Below are positions 16,663-25,282 of a DNA stretch of 64,000 bases, in pieces. The notes under the pieces were generated by a model. The model saw only the letters and a list, made by a program, of their open reading frames with translations, was not told where the DNA came from and made no database searches. The position numbers were made by a program, and so were the translations under genes. Position 1 is the first letter of the stretch. The number at the start of each line of letters is the position of its first letter. This stretch comes from Flaviaestuariibacter flavus (lineage in GTDB: Bacteria; Bacteroidota; Bacteroidia; Chitinophagales; Chitinophagaceae): positions 420,767 through 484,766 of the forward strand of contig NZ_SJZI01000008.1 in NCBI RefSeq assembly GCF_004337505.1. The letters run 5' to 3'.

Positions 16663-19263
16663 TTAGAAGCGGAGACCAACGGAAGTGAAATAATTGATGC
16701 CGTAAGCATAAAACAGTTTCGGCGGGAACTTATCGATATTGGCTGTACCGTCAACGCCGGCCGTACCGTCGAAGCGGAGCTGCTCGTAGCCGCCGGTGAT
16801 CATGCTGCGGTTGTTGGTGAGGTTGCTTACACCGATGTTGAATACGAACGTAGTGGGCTTGCCGCCGATGTTGTAGGCGCGGCCCAGGCGCTTCGTCCAT
16901 CCGAAGAAGAAGTCCACGGTATACTGCTGGTCAAAGCGGGTCTGGTCGAAGATGCGGTCATAGTCGGCCGAGCCGGCGGGCGCATTTTTCAGCGCTTCCC
17001 AGGTGCGGCGCATCGGGTTTACCGACAGGTACGATTCGCGGAAGTAATTACCGGTAAGGCTGGCAAACCAGAACTTGGGCGAGCGGTAGGTTACACCAAG
17101 GCTATATGCTTCCTGCGGCGTGGGCAGGCGGAAGTTCTTGAGATAAATCTGGCGGGCGGCCAGCACCTGTGCGTTGTTGTCAGCGGTGATGGTAGCGTTC
17201 GGGTTGCTGTCGTAGTAATAGCGGCCCACGGCGGCGGCGGCATTCACCGTTACACCATAGCCGATGTTGTACTCGGCGCCGAGCTCGGCCCCGAACAGCT
17301 GGCGGCTAACACCGCTCATCGCGAGGTTCACAAAGTTGCCCAGCACGTCGTCAAAATAAGACATTACGTCCACCTGCTTGTCCATGTGGGTGTAGAAGCC
17401 GCCGATACGCAGCTTCAGCTTCGGCGCCGTATGGATGTAGGCACCTTCGAAGGTCTTGATCTCCTCCATCTGCACATTGGCCTGCTGGGTGTTGCGGGTG
17501 CGCGGCGATACGTATACGTTGTCGAAGTAAGGCGCACGCTCCTGGTAGCCGGCGTTGGCATATACATAGTTACGGCCGTTGAACTTGTAGGTCACCCCGC
17601 CTTTAACAGCGTAGGGGTTGAACTCGTTCTTGATGCCTTTGCCGTACGAGTCGTTCGGGAAAAGTCCGCTGCGCACGAAGCCTTCGCGCTGGAAGGAGGT
17701 GTAGCCATACTGGCCGGCGGCGAAGAGGTCAACCTTGTTGAACTTGAACACGCCCTGCGCCCAGGCGGTGGCCTGCGTAAGGTCGATATTGTAGTTGTAG
17801 CCGTAGCGGTCGCCAACGCGCACGATGCGGTTCGGGTTGTTCAGGTCATTCTGGTTGGCCGAAGGATCGGTGGGGAAGTCGCGCTCGGCAAACTGGTTCA
17901 GGTCCATGTAGAAGTCACCGCCCAGCAGGTCGTTCACCTTCTGGTAGTAGTGGTTCTTCTGGTTCTGGAAGGTGAGGCCGCCGGTGATGTCGAGGTGATC
18001 GTTCACACGGGCGTTGAGCGTGGTGTTGAGGTTGAGGCGCTGGGTGCCGATGATGCGGTCCTGGACCACGTAGCGCGAGCGGAGGCCGCTTACGGTCTTG
18101 CCGTTAACGCCGTCGGCGTTGTTGATCGTCATCATCGAAGCGCGGTTGGCGTCGTACAGCTTCTGCCAGTTGATCTGGCGCACGTTTACGTCGGTCATCC
18201 AGGCCTCGCGTACACGCTTTGCCTGCTCGGGGTCGATCACCGAGGAGAAGCGCTCCAGGTAGCTGGGCAGGTTGCGGTAGTAGTCGGGGCGCGGGTCGGG
18301 AGCATTGTACCAGTCGAGCGCCGTGATGCTGCGCTCGCCGAACGAGTAGCCGACGCCGGTGAGCAGGGAGACGTTATTCTTGATGCGGAAATCGTGCGTA
18401 AGCACCAGCACGGGCTGGTTGGTCTTGCCTACCGAAGCATTGCGCTTCTTGCCGTTCTGGTAGCCCCAGTTCGGGTTGTAGTAGGGGTCTCCGGCGAGAT
18501 CCTGTGCTTCCTGGGTGGCGGCACCCTGGCGGCCGTTCTCGGTGGGGGCGCCGAAAGCCACCAGCGACAGCAGGTGCTTTTCGTTGACGCGCTTGTCGAT
18601 ACCGGCAAACCAGCTCAGGCTCTTATACCAGGTGCCGGGCACATAGCCTTCCTCGGCCCAGCGGGCGCTCAGCGAGCCGATAAAGGCCCAGCCGCGGCGG
18701 CTCAGGCCGGTGCCGTGGGTCAGCATCACACGGTGCGTGTAGTTACGATTGGCGTTGGCATAGTTCACCGAGGTCTGCGCGCGCTGCTTCGAAGCCCGCA
18801 CGTCGATGTTGGTGTTGGAGCCGAAGTCGCCGAAAGCAAACGTGGTGTAGTGAAGGCCGTATTCGACGTCGCGGCTGCGCATCACGTCGTTGAGACCGCC
18901 CCACAGCCCATAGGGTGCGAAGCCATTATCGAGGTTGTCCATCGGCACACCGTTCATGTAGGTGGAGAACTGGTCGTTCTCGTAGCCACGAAGACGGAAG
19001 CGGACGGCGCTGAAGTTGAAGGAAGCGGCGTTGAAGTAAGGATCGCGGCCGGCGGTGAGGATCGAAGAGATGTTCTGGGTGCCGGCGTCGCCCTGGTCGT
19101 TTTCGTCGAGGGAGATCGTCGGGATGTTGTCCAGCACGTCCTGCTTGCTTTGATTGAGCAGGGAGTCATTCCCGCGGCGGGTCGTGTCGGTGGCTGGGTT
19201 TTGCTGCGCCTGGGCCGCAAGGCCTGCACACAACAGCATGGGCAGCAATCTTAATTTATGCAT
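16663..19263 (-). CDS. TonB-dependent outer membrane receptor
   Basis: An 866-residue TonB-dependent transporter. The ATG at 19263 gives the signal peptide MHKLRLLPMLLCAGLAAQAQ. The N-terminal plug includes QNISSILTAGRDPYFNAASF and VRFRLRGYENDQFSTYMNGV. The rest is beta-barrel with many aromatic strands, ending GINYFTSVGLRF, whose last residue is Phe as usual for barrels. It lacks the N-terminal carboxypeptidase-like domain common in SusC homologues. It heads the minus-strand operon with two DUF5689 lipoproteins and is divergent from a secreted nuclease. The likely cargo is a nucleic-acid or phosphate-related compound; this is inferred from context only. Confidence 0.88.
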   Translation of the reverse strand: MHKLRLLPMLLCAGLAAQAQQNPATDTTRRGNDSLLNQSKQDVLDNIPTISLDENDQGDAGTQNISSILTAGRDPYFNAASFNFSAVRFRLRGYENDQFSTYMNGVPMDNLDNGFAPYGLWGGLNDVMRSRDVEYGLHYTTFAFGDFGSNTNIDVRASKQRAQTSVNYANANRNYTHRVMLTHGTGLSRRGWAFIGSLSARWAEEGYVPGTWYKSLSWFAGIDKRVNEKHLLSLVAFGAPTENGRQGAATQEAQDLAGDPYYNPNWGYQNGKKRNASVGKTNQPVLVLTHDFRIKNNVSLLTGVGYSFGERSITALDWYNAPDPRPDYYRNLPSYLERFSSVIDPEQAKRVREAWMTDVNVRQINWQKLYDANRASMMTINNADGVNGKTVSGLRSRYVVQDRIIGTQRLNLNTTLNARVNDHLDITGGLTFQNQKNHYYQKVNDLLGGDFYMDLNQFAERDFPTDPSANQNDLNNPNRIVRVGDRYGYNYNIDLTQATAWAQGVFKFNKVDLFAAGQYGYTSFQREGFVRSGLFPNDSYGKGIKNEFNPYAVKGGVTYKFNGRNYVYANAGYQERAPYFDNVYVSPRTRNTQQANVQMEEIKTFEGAYIHTAPKLKLRIGGFYTHMDKQVDVMSYFDDVLGNFVNLAMSGVSRQLFGAELGAEYNIGYGVTVNAAAAVGRYYYDSNPNATITADNNAQVLAARQIYLKNFRLPTPQEAYSLGVTYRSPKFWFASLTGNYFRESYLSVNPMRRTWEALKNAPAGSADYDRIFDQTRFDQQYTVDFFFGWTKRLGRAYNIGGKPTTFVFNIGVSNLTNNRSMITGGYEQLRFDGTAGVDGTANIDKFPPKLFYAYGINYFTSVGLRF

Positions 19264-19295
19264 AAAACAGCTAGTTAATAGTTCGGAAAGGGAGG

Positions 19296-19303
19296 CAAAG
19301 CTA
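19296..19303 (-). promoter_or_regulatory. -7 box of the TonB receptor operon
   Basis: TAGCTTTG on the minus strand matches TAnnTTTG and lies about 32 nt before the ATG. The divergent nuclease gene uses the identical octamer at 19414-19421, which hints at matched control of the two arms. Confidence 0.6.
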
Positions 19304-19413
19304 GTCAATCTGGCCGTCTTCGAAGAATGGGGGATATCAACAAATGTTAAATTGTTAACCTCCGTTAACATTGGCGTGCATCCAAATCCATATAGCAGGT
19401 CGTCTCAATTCAG

Positions 19414-19421
19414 TAGCTTTG
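19414..19421 (+). promoter_or_regulatory. -7 box of the secreted EEP nuclease gene
   Basis: TAGCTTTG, a perfect TAnnTTTG box 32 nt before the ATG at 19454. No -33 TTTG is seen at standard spacing. Confidence 0.55.
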
Positions 19422-19453
19422 CCGACTCGATTTTCTGAAATTGCCCGCAAATT

Positions 19454-20542
19454 ATGAAAAAAGCTTGCCTCCTCCCCCTCCTTATTATCCTTTTTTTTAA
19501 TGCTTTCGCCCAGCAAGCTCCTGTCCAGGGCAAGAGCACGCAGGTGGCACCTCCCGGTGGCAAGCAACCCTACAAAGTAGCGGTGATCGCATTTTATAAC
19601 CTCGAAAACTTTTACGACACGGTGGATAACCCGATCGTCGACGACGAGGAGTTCCTGCCCACCGGCGTGCGCAACTACAATACGAAAATCTATTTCGACA
19701 AGATCGGCAAGCTGGCCTCCGTGCTTTCGCAGATCGGCACCGAGGTGTCGCCCGACGGCCCCGCGGTGATCGGCGTGGCGGAGATCGAGAACGACACGGT
19801 GCTCAAAGACCTCGTGAAGCACCCGCTGCTGGCGAAGCGTAACTACCAGATCGTTCATTACGATTCGAAGGACGCGCGCGGCATCGACGTAGCCCTCCTC
19901 TACAACCCGAAATATTTCACCCCCGAAGCCTCGGCGCCCCTTCATGTGGAACTCCCCGCGGGCTCCAAGGGCGACCGCCGCTTCACCCGCGACGTGCTGT
20001 GGGTGCAGGGCAAGCTTGATGGCGAAACCATCCATGTATATGTGAATCACTGGCCCTCGCGCGTGGGCGGCGAGGAGCGCTCGGCGCCGGGCCGCAAGGC
20101 CGCCGCATCCGTGAGCAAGCACCACTCCGACTCGCTGCTGAAGCTCGACCCGAACACGAAATTCGTGATCATGGGCGACCTCAACGACGACCCCACCAAC
20201 GCCTCCGTGACCAAGGTGCTCGGCGCCAAGGGCGATATGAAGGACGTGCAGCCGGGCGGCATCTACAACCCCTGGACGAATATGTACAACAACGGTATCG
20301 GCACCCTCGCCTACCAGGATGCCTGGAGCCTGTTCGACCAGATCATGATCTCGCAGGCCTGGCTGCCGAAGGACCAGCGCGGTTTCTTCTTTTTCAACCA
20401 GCGCATCTTCAACAAGGAATTCCTGACCGAGAATATGGGCCGCTACAAGGGCTACCCGATGCGTACCTGGGACGGCACCTCCTACCGCGGCGGCTACAGC
20501 GACCACTTCCCCACCTACCTCATTTTCATCAAAAGGCCTTAA
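19454..20542 (+). CDS. Secreted endonuclease/exonuclease/phosphatase (EEP) family protein
   Basis: A 362-residue exported metal-dependent phosphoesterase of the EEP superfamily. Signal peptide MKKACLLPLLIILFFNAFAQ. Catalytic motifs appear in order: FYNLENFYD (Asn), GVAEIEND (metal-binding Glu), VNHWPSR (His), MGDLNDDP (Asp/Asn) and YSDHFP (catalytic Asp-His). The family includes DNases and related phosphodiesterases; the secreted form beside DUF5689 and a TonB receptor suggests digestion of extracellular nucleic acid. It is divergent from the receptor operon and followed after about 100 nt by a second nuclease. Substrate specificity is not visible. Confidence 0.85.
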   Translation: MKKACLLPLLIILFFNAFAQQAPVQGKSTQVAPPGGKQPYKVAVIAFYNLENFYDTVDNPIVDDEEFLPTGVRNYNTKIYFDKIGKLASVLSQIGTEVSPDGPAVIGVAEIENDTVLKDLVKHPLLAKRNYQIVHYDSKDARGIDVALLYNPKYFTPEASAPLHVELPAGSKGDRRFTRDVLWVQGKLDGETIHVYVNHWPSRVGGEERSAPGRKAAASVSKHHSDSLLKLDPNTKFVIMGDLNDDPTNASVTKVLGAKGDMKDVQPGGIYNPWTNMYNNGIGTLAYQDAWSLFDQIMISQAWLPKDQRGFFFFNQRIFNKEFLTENMGRYKGYPMRTWDGTSYRGGYSDHFPTYLIFIKRP

Positions 20543-20643
20543 CCGATAAAAGGACGCCTTTGCCCCTGCTTCGGACCCTGCCGGCCAAAATGCGCCCGGG
20601 TTCGGTAAAACGGGATACTTTTACATCTTCCACAGCTACCAAA

Positions 20644-21543
20644 ATGAATAATAAACTAACTCTGGCCGCCCTCGCCGCACTGCTGACGCTGGGCGCCTGC
20701 GACAAGAAAAAAGAGACAACCACCGAAACGACCACAACCGCACCGGAAGTGTTCGGCGAAAACGACGCCCTGCTGCTGGGCAATCCCACCAGCGCCCGTC
20801 GTTCGGCGGAATTTTCGGAAAACTACCTCATCTCCGAGCCTACGTACCATGTGGCCTACAGCGCCTCGCGCGGCATCCCCGTGTGGGTGGGCTGGCACCT
20901 CCAGCTCCCCGAAGACACGGCAGGCAACGGCGTGCAGCGTCAGAACGACTTCCGGGAAAACCCGAAGCTCCCTGCCAGCTACTACAATATCCGCCCCAGC
21001 GATTACGTGGGTAACACCTTCAACCGCGGGCACAATATCCCCTCCGGCGACCGCCTGTCTTCGGTGGCGGCCAACTCCAGCACCTTCCTCATGACCAACA
21101 TGATCCCGCAGGCGCCCAATTTCAACCAGGGCCCCTGGGGTAACCTGGAAGATTATATCCGCACCTCGCTCGGTTCCACCAAAGAGGCCTATATCTATAT
21201 GGGCAACTATGGCACCGGCGGTGTGGGCAACAACAACGTAGTCACCAATACGCTCGGCTCGGGCGTGCTGACGGTTCCGAAGAACGTGTACAAGATCGCG
21301 GTGATCCTGCCCAAGGGCGGCGATGACCTCAACCGTATCGATACCTCGGCGCAGGTGCTGGCGGTAGATATGCCCAACGACAACCGCCTGTATGTAAGCG
21401 CTCCGGCCACGGCCTGGCAGAGCTACCTGGTGCCGATCGACTCCATCGAAGCCCGCCTGTCGCGCGCCGGCAAACCGGCCAGCTTCCTGAGCGCCGTACG
21501 CGAAAACGTGCGTACGTACCTGAAAAAGAAGCAGTTCCGTTAA
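20644..21543 (+). CDS. DNA/RNA non-specific endonuclease, lipoprotein
   Basis: A 299-residue NUC1/NucA-type beta-beta-alpha-metal nuclease. The ATG at 20644 gives a lipoprotein signal ending TLGAC (Cys near 19), so the enzyme is probably held on the cell envelope. The active-site region reads FNRGHNIPSGDR, matching the family's DRGHxxP with Asn in place of the first Asp and the catalytic His kept. Then NMIPQAPNFNQGPWGNLE supplies the metal-binding Asn and downstream Glu. With the EEP nuclease before it, it forms the enzymatic arm of the locus. A terminator follows at 21616-21646. Confidence 0.87.
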   Translation: MNNKLTLAALAALLTLGACDKKKETTTETTTTAPEVFGENDALLLGNPTSARRSAEFSENYLISEPTYHVAYSASRGIPVWVGWHLQLPEDTAGNGVQRQNDFRENPKLPASYYNIRPSDYVGNTFNRGHNIPSGDRLSSVAANSSTFLMTNMIPQAPNFNQGPWGNLEDYIRTSLGSTKEAYIYMGNYGTGGVGNNNVVTNTLGSGVLTVPKNVYKIAVILPKGGDDLNRIDTSAQVLAVDMPNDNRLYVSAPATAWQSYLVPIDSIEARLSRAGKPASFLSAVRENVRTYLKKKQFR

Positions 21544-21615
21544 TTAAGGACAAGAAGCGTTTTTCGCCGCAAAGAAAAGAAGGTGAATCAGCGTTTCGCT
21601 TAAGGAATACATTTG

Positions 21616-21646
21616 AAAAGGTCCCGCCGATGGCGGGACCTTTTTA
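21616..21646 (+). terminator. Terminator of the nuclease pair
   Basis: A 13-bp perfect stem AAAAGGTCCCGCC / GGCGGGACCTTTT, loop GAT, followed by a T-run. It lies 70 nt after the stop codon. Confidence 0.9.
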
Positions 21647-21673
21647 TTTATCGCTGATCTCTGGCATCAAACC

Positions 21674-21711
21674 AACCTCAGAACCCCAGAACCTCAGAAC
21701 CCAGAACCTCC
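21674..21711. repeat. CTCAGAACC microrepeat
   Basis: Tandem CCTCAGAACC-type units lie in the 355-bp gap 21544-21898. The rest of that gap holds the nuclease terminator and the rpsF promoter box; I see no gene. Confidence 0.65.
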
Positions 21712-21843
21712 TTAGCGTATCAACGTCTTATCTTATTCTCTTTGCGGTGAAAAACTCTTCTTCTTTTTCAAAACCTTTCCCCCGGGGTTCCCAAAGCTTT
21801 CTAAACCTTCTGTCCCTCCTGCCGAAAGCTGCCCCAAAAGCCT

Positions 21844-21851
21844 TACCTTTG
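21844..21851 (+). promoter_or_regulatory. -7 box of the rpsF operon
   Basis: TACCTTTG, an exact TAnnTTTG match 47 nt before the rpsF ATG. Confidence 0.65.
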
Positions 21852-21898
21852 CGCTCCCGAAAGGGAAAACAATCTTTTTTAACCACAAATCACAAGTA

Positions 21899-22255
21899 AT
21901 GAACAATTACGAATTGATGGTGATTTTTACCCCTGTTCTGAGCGACGATGAGTTCAAAGCCGCTCAGCGCAAGTTCACTGCACTGGTGACCGACAACGGA
22001 GGCACCATCGTAGGCGAGAACCCCTGGGGCCTGAAATCACTGGCGTACCCCATCCAGAAGAAGACCACCGGTCTGTACTGGGTTATGGAATACAGTGCGT
22101 CATCCGACTTCAATGAGAAGCTGAAGATCCAGCTTCTGCGTGATGAGAGCGTGCTCCGTCACCTTTTAACGAAACTCGACAAATACGCCGTTGAGTACAA
22201 CAACAAAAAGCGTAGTGGCGTACCTACCGGAACCGAAAAAGTACAGGAGGCTTAA
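21899..22255 (+). CDS. rpsF: 30S ribosomal protein S6
   Basis: 118 residues; starts [19 protein letters not shown], the typical S6 opening, with [18 protein letters not shown] and YWVMEYSA in the core. S6 pairs with S18 on the platform of the small subunit. First gene of rpsF-rpsR-rplI, with 2 nt to rpsR. Length and order are as expected for Bacteroidota, where single-stranded DNA-binding protein is usually not in this operon. Confidence 0.96.
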   Translation: MNNYELMVIFTPVLSDDEFKAAQRKFTALVTDNGGTIVGENPWGLKSLAYPIQKKTTGLYWVMEYSASSDFNEKLKIQLLRDESVLRHLLTKLDKYAVEYNNKKRSGVPTGTEKVQEA

Positions 22256-22257
22256 TC

Positions 22258-22524
22258 ATGGCACGCGCAAACGAAATTAAATACCTGACCGCCATTAAGC
22301 AGGAGAAGCGCCCGAAGAAATTCTGCCGTTTCAAGAAGTATGGCATCCGCTACATCGATTATAAAGATGTGGAGTTCCTCAAGAAGTTCCTGAACGACCA
22401 GGGTAAGATGCTGCCCCGCCGCATTACCGGCAACAGCCTCAAGTACCAGCGCCTCGTGAGCGAAGCCATCAAGAAGGCCCGCCAGATGAGCCTGCTGCCC
22501 TACGTAACCGACCTCCTGAAGTAA
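22258..22524 (+). CDS. rpsR: 30S ribosomal protein S18
   Basis: 88 residues with [20 protein letters not shown] and [17 protein letters not shown], the S18 signature that contacts 16S rRNA and S6. Starts 2 nt after rpsF. The start codon is preceded by AGGAGG overlapping the end of rpsF, a strong ribosome binding site for this phylum. Confidence 0.96.
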   Translation: MARANEIKYLTAIKQEKRPKKFCRFKKYGIRYIDYKDVEFLKKFLNDQGKMLPRRITGNSLKYQRLVSEAIKKARQMSLLPYVTDLLK

Positions 22525-22536
22525 CCCCCTCCCCTG

Positions 22537-22594
22537 CCCTTCCCCAAAAGGAAGGGAGAACATTAACCTCCCTAATCCCGGGATAAAACCGGGA
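22537..22594 (+). other. Two hairpins between rpsR and rplI
   Basis: CCCTTCC / GGAAGGG (22537-22556) and TCCCGG / CCGGGA (22576-22594) lie in the 102-nt rpsR-rplI spacer. Neither has a T-run, so they are more likely RNA stabilisers or processing sites than terminators. Confidence 0.45.
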
Positions 22595-22626
22595 GACAGT
22601 AGTAATACTGGGACAAAACAACAACA

Positions 22627-23073
22627 ATGGACATCATTCTCATTCAAGACGTAGACAACCTGGGTGGCAAGAACGAGCTGGTAAAGGTGAAGAACGGCTA
22701 TGCCCGTAACTTCCTCCTTCCCCGCGGCCTCGCCGTGGAAGCTACCCCTTCTAACCGCAAGCAGCTGGCCGAGCGCCAGAAGGTTGCTGCCAAGAAGGAA
22801 GCCGCCATGCTCGCCCAGATCCAGGAAGTAATTGCCAAACTGCAGGAAGGCCCCGTTACGGTGGGCGCCAAGACCGGCACCTCGGGCAAAATCTTCGGTT
22901 CGGTTACTTCGCTGCAGATCAGCCGCGCTATCCGCGACCAGAAAGGCTACGACATCGACCGCAAGAAGATCACCATCTCGGACGACGTGAAAGAACTCGG
23001 TAGCTACAAAGCGGCTATTGATTTCGGTAACGGACACCACTCTGAGGTGACCTTCGAAGTGGTTGCTGAATAA
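22627..23073 (+). CDS. rplI: 50S ribosomal protein L9
   Basis: 148 residues. MDIILIQDVDNLGGKNELVK and VKNGYARNFLLPRGLA are the L9 N-terminal RNA-binding signature. A helix of Lys/Ala/Glu links to the C-terminal domain (SVTSLQISRAIRDQKG). L9 binds 23S rRNA near the L1 stalk. Last gene of the operon, closed by a strong terminator. Confidence 0.96.
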   Translation: MDIILIQDVDNLGGKNELVKVKNGYARNFLLPRGLAVEATPSNRKQLAERQKVAAKKEAAMLAQIQEVIAKLQEGPVTVGAKTGTSGKIFGSVTSLQISRAIRDQKGYDIDRKKITISDDVKELGSYKAAIDFGNGHHSEVTFEVVAE

Positions 23074-23091
23074 GTACCACACTCTTTTTTG

Positions 23092-23123
23092 AAAAAGTCC
23101 ACACGGTTTCGTGTGGACTTTTT
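23092..23123 (+). terminator. Terminator of rpsF-rpsR-rplI
   Basis: A 14-bp perfect stem AAAAAGTCCACACG / CGTGTGGACTTTTT with loop GTTT. The remaining gap to 23349 shows no ORF or clear signal. Confidence 0.92.
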
Positions 23124-23349
23124 CATTTATGCCCCATTTGCGAAACACATTGTAGTTTTTTTTGTGGCGAAGCGGGGCCGTAGCGCGCTTTTGTTAAAAA
23201 TCGGCACGGGATTGGAAAATTATCTCCCAGATGCGGCACACAGCGCATCACGAGAAACACCCAACAGACTCTCATCCAATTCTCCTCTGACGAGACCCTG
23301 CCAGGCAGTAACCTGAAACCGATTTTTTAACGACAAACGCTAACCTAAA

Positions 23350-24465
23350 ATGAAACACACTTTTACCCTCAAAGGGCTCTTTATTGCCCTGTCCGTCCTG
23401 ACCACCGTATTCGCCTCTGCTCAAAACGCCACCTACGTAGCTCCCAGCACCAATTGTGACGTGATCCAGGACTTCGACACCGAGTCCGGCGACTACCGCT
23501 CTCCCAGCATCTTTACGGAATCCGATTACACCGAGTTCAACTGGGATTCTACCCGCGGCATGTGGGTAGAGCACAGCGGCCTCGCCTCCCGCAGCGCCTC
23601 GATCATCTCCTGTGTTTATGTAAACCAGCAGCCGAGCGGCGGTATTGACCTGGGCTGGCGCTTCAAGGCCTGCGCCGGCGGCCAGTACCGGGTACGCATC
23701 ATCAACGTAGCCTGTAGCTGCGTAGCCGGTTACGACATCGTAGCCACCACGGCAAACGGCCCTGTCTGGACCAACTTCCCCTCCGACTCCGGCCGCATCT
23801 GTATCCGTCTCAACGACGGCGACCTGTACCAGGGCCAGAAGTTCCGCATCGAGATTTCCTACCGCGGCACCGTGCCCTGCGACTGGGAATTCGATGACAT
23901 CTCCCTCGGCGGCGACCAGGGCGCTATCATCCTGCCGGTGACCTTTATGGGTATCACCGCCCGCAAGGAAGGCACTGCTTCCACCCGCGTTCAGTGGGAT
24001 GTAGCCCAGGAAGTGGATGTACGCAGCTACGAGATCGAGCGCAGCACCGACGGCTCCAACTTCACCCGCGTCGGCTCGGTAGGCGCCAACGGCAAGCCGG
24101 CTTACCAGTACGTTGACAACAACGCTCCCGAAGGCACCGTATACTACCGCGTAAAGAACGTCGACATCGACGGCCGCTACAAGTACAGCAGCGTGGTGAA
24201 ACTCAGTGGCCGCACCTCCTCCACGATCGTCCTGAAGGCCTTCCCGGTACCGGCCCGCGACGTACTAACGGTACAGCATGAGCGCATCCAGGCCGGTGGC
24301 TCGGTAAGCCTCACCACGGCCGACGGCAGAACGGTTCGCCAGGTGACCAACAACAGCGGCATCCAGACCCAGCTCAATCTCAATGGTCTCACGCCCGGTC
24401 TCTATATTCTCCGTGTGGATGACGGCAATGGCAACGTCGAAAGCATGAAAGTGATGAAGCAGTAA
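23350..24465 (+). CDS. Small secreted protein with T9SS type A sorting domain
   Basis: 371 residues. Signal peptide MKHTFTLKGLFIALSVLTTVFASAQ. A Cys-rich N-terminal domain (about 30-195; CDVIQDFDTES, VACSCVAGYD, CDWEFDDISLG) resembles a jelly-roll. LPVTFMGITARKEG opens an FN3-like segment with WDVAQEVDVRSYEIERSTDG and YYRVKNVDIDG. The last 75 residues (LKAFPVPARDVLTVQ to MKVMKQ) are the sorting domain recognised by the T9SS. Monocistronic. Function unknown. Confidence 0.85.
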   Translation: MKHTFTLKGLFIALSVLTTVFASAQNATYVAPSTNCDVIQDFDTESGDYRSPSIFTESDYTEFNWDSTRGMWVEHSGLASRSASIISCVYVNQQPSGGIDLGWRFKACAGGQYRVRIINVACSCVAGYDIVATTANGPVWTNFPSDSGRICIRLNDGDLYQGQKFRIEISYRGTVPCDWEFDDISLGGDQGAIILPVTFMGITARKEGTASTRVQWDVAQEVDVRSYEIERSTDGSNFTRVGSVGANGKPAYQYVDNNAPEGTVYYRVKNVDIDGRYKYSSVVKLSGRTSSTIVLKAFPVPARDVLTVQHERIQAGGSVSLTTADGRTVRQVTNNSGIQTQLNLNGLTPGLYILRVDDGNGNVESMKVMKQ

Positions 24466-24504
24466 GAACTTGACGCGCGCTATTGACAACACTCGCACGT
24501 AACG

Positions 24505-24530
24505 AAGCCCCCGGAGTATCCGGGGGCTTT
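24505..24530 (+). terminator. Terminator after small T9SS gene
   Basis: Stem AAGCCCCCGG / CCGGGGGCTT with loop AGTAT, then TTT. Confidence 0.85.
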
Positions 24531-24542
24531 TACGTTTCGGGG

Positions 24543-24652
24543 GGTAATTGGTTAATGGGTCCATTAATGAATCGGGAAGGTTGAAAGGCCGCATTTTCTG
24601 AAAATCCCAAGGCTTCAGAACCTCAGAACCACAGACCCCCCCGAACCTTGGA
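24543..24652. repeat. Microrepeat tract before the RRM gene
   Basis: TAATTGGTTAATGGGTCCATTAATG (24543-24570) belongs to the CCAATTAACCAATAGACC phrase family in inverse orientation; TTCAGAACCTCAGAACC (24612-24628) belongs to the CTCAGAACC family. The remainder of the 346-bp gap holds a terminator and the RRM promoter. Confidence 0.6.
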
Positions 24653-24679
24653 ACACGGTTTTAAGGAAAGTCCAAATAA

Positions 24680-24710
24680 TTGGAATTTTATCCGGAAAAC
24701 CTTATTTTTA
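24680..24710 (+). promoter_or_regulatory. Promoter of the RRM gene with about 95-nt leader
   Basis: TTG (24680-24682), 20-bp spacer, TATTTTTA (24703-24710), close to the TTTG-N19-TAnnTTTG consensus. The leader to the ATG at 24812 is long and ends in an A/T-rich tract. Such leaders are seen in cold-induced genes of similar RNA-binding proteins; regulation here is inference. Confidence 0.55.
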
Positions 24711-24811
24711 CTACGTTCACATGTTCTTTCAGTCACACATCGCGGTTTGGCCTGCTTGTTCGGATCCATGTTAACTGACAGTACATTTTCATTTTTTCAA
24801 AATTTTCGATC

Positions 24812-25228
24812 ATGAACATTTACGTAGGCAACCTCAGCTGGAACCTGAAAGACCAGGACCTGAGCGACCTCTTCACCCCGTACGGTGAAGTTTCTTCCGC
24901 CAAGATCATCCAGGACAAAATGACGAACCGCAGCAAAGGCTTTGGTTTCGTGGAAATGCCCAACGATGCCGAAGCACAGGCGGCCATTGCGCAGCTCAAC
25001 GGCTCCGAAGTTGACGGCCGTAACCTGGTGGTCAACGAATCGCGTCCCAAAGAAGGCGGCTCCGGCGGCAACGGCGGTGGCGGCGGCGGCTTCAAGAAGC
25101 GCTCCTTCGGCGGCGGTGGCGGCTACGGCGGTGGCGGTGGCAACCGAGGTGGCGGCGGCTATGGCGGCGGTGGCAACCGCGGCGGTGGCGGCTACGGCGG
25201 TGGCGGTGGTTTCCGTGACAGCTACTAA
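24812..25228 (+). CDS. Glycine-rich RRM RNA-binding protein
   Basis: 138 residues: one RNA recognition motif (1-80) with RNP2 IYVGNL and RNP1 SKGFGFVEM, then a Gly-rich tail of GGGGYGGGGG and NRGGGGYGG repeats ending FRDSY. The domain plan is that of bacterial cold-inducible Gly-rich RRM proteins, probable RNA chaperones in the cytosol. Own promoter and terminator. The tail DNA is a GGC/GGT repeat tract, prone to length change. Confidence 0.9.
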   Translation: MNIYVGNLSWNLKDQDLSDLFTPYGEVSSAKIIQDKMTNRSKGFGFVEMPNDAEAQAAIAQLNGSEVDGRNLVVNESRPKEGGSGGNGGGGGGFKKRSFGGGGGYGGGGGNRGGGGYGGGGNRGGGGYGGGGGFRDSY

Positions 25229-25249
25229 ATGGTCATAACCCAGATATTG

Positions 25250-25277
25250 AAAGTCCTGCCCCTGCGGCGGGACTTTT
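25250..25277 (+). terminator. Terminator of the RRM gene
   Basis: Stem AAGTCCTGCC / GGCGGGACTT (one T-G wobble), loop CCTGC, followed by TTTCG. Confidence 0.75.
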
Positions 25278-25282
25278 TCGTG

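Noticed and set aside
17386-19254. Open frame of 622 codons antisense to the TonB receptor
   Set aside because: Same reason: the translation is Val/Gly/Ala rich without motifs, while the receptor frame has signal peptide and barrel features.
22537-22594. Terminator between rpsR and rplI
   Set aside because: Both stems lack a T-run, and rplI belongs with rpsF-rpsR by order; read-through is more likely.
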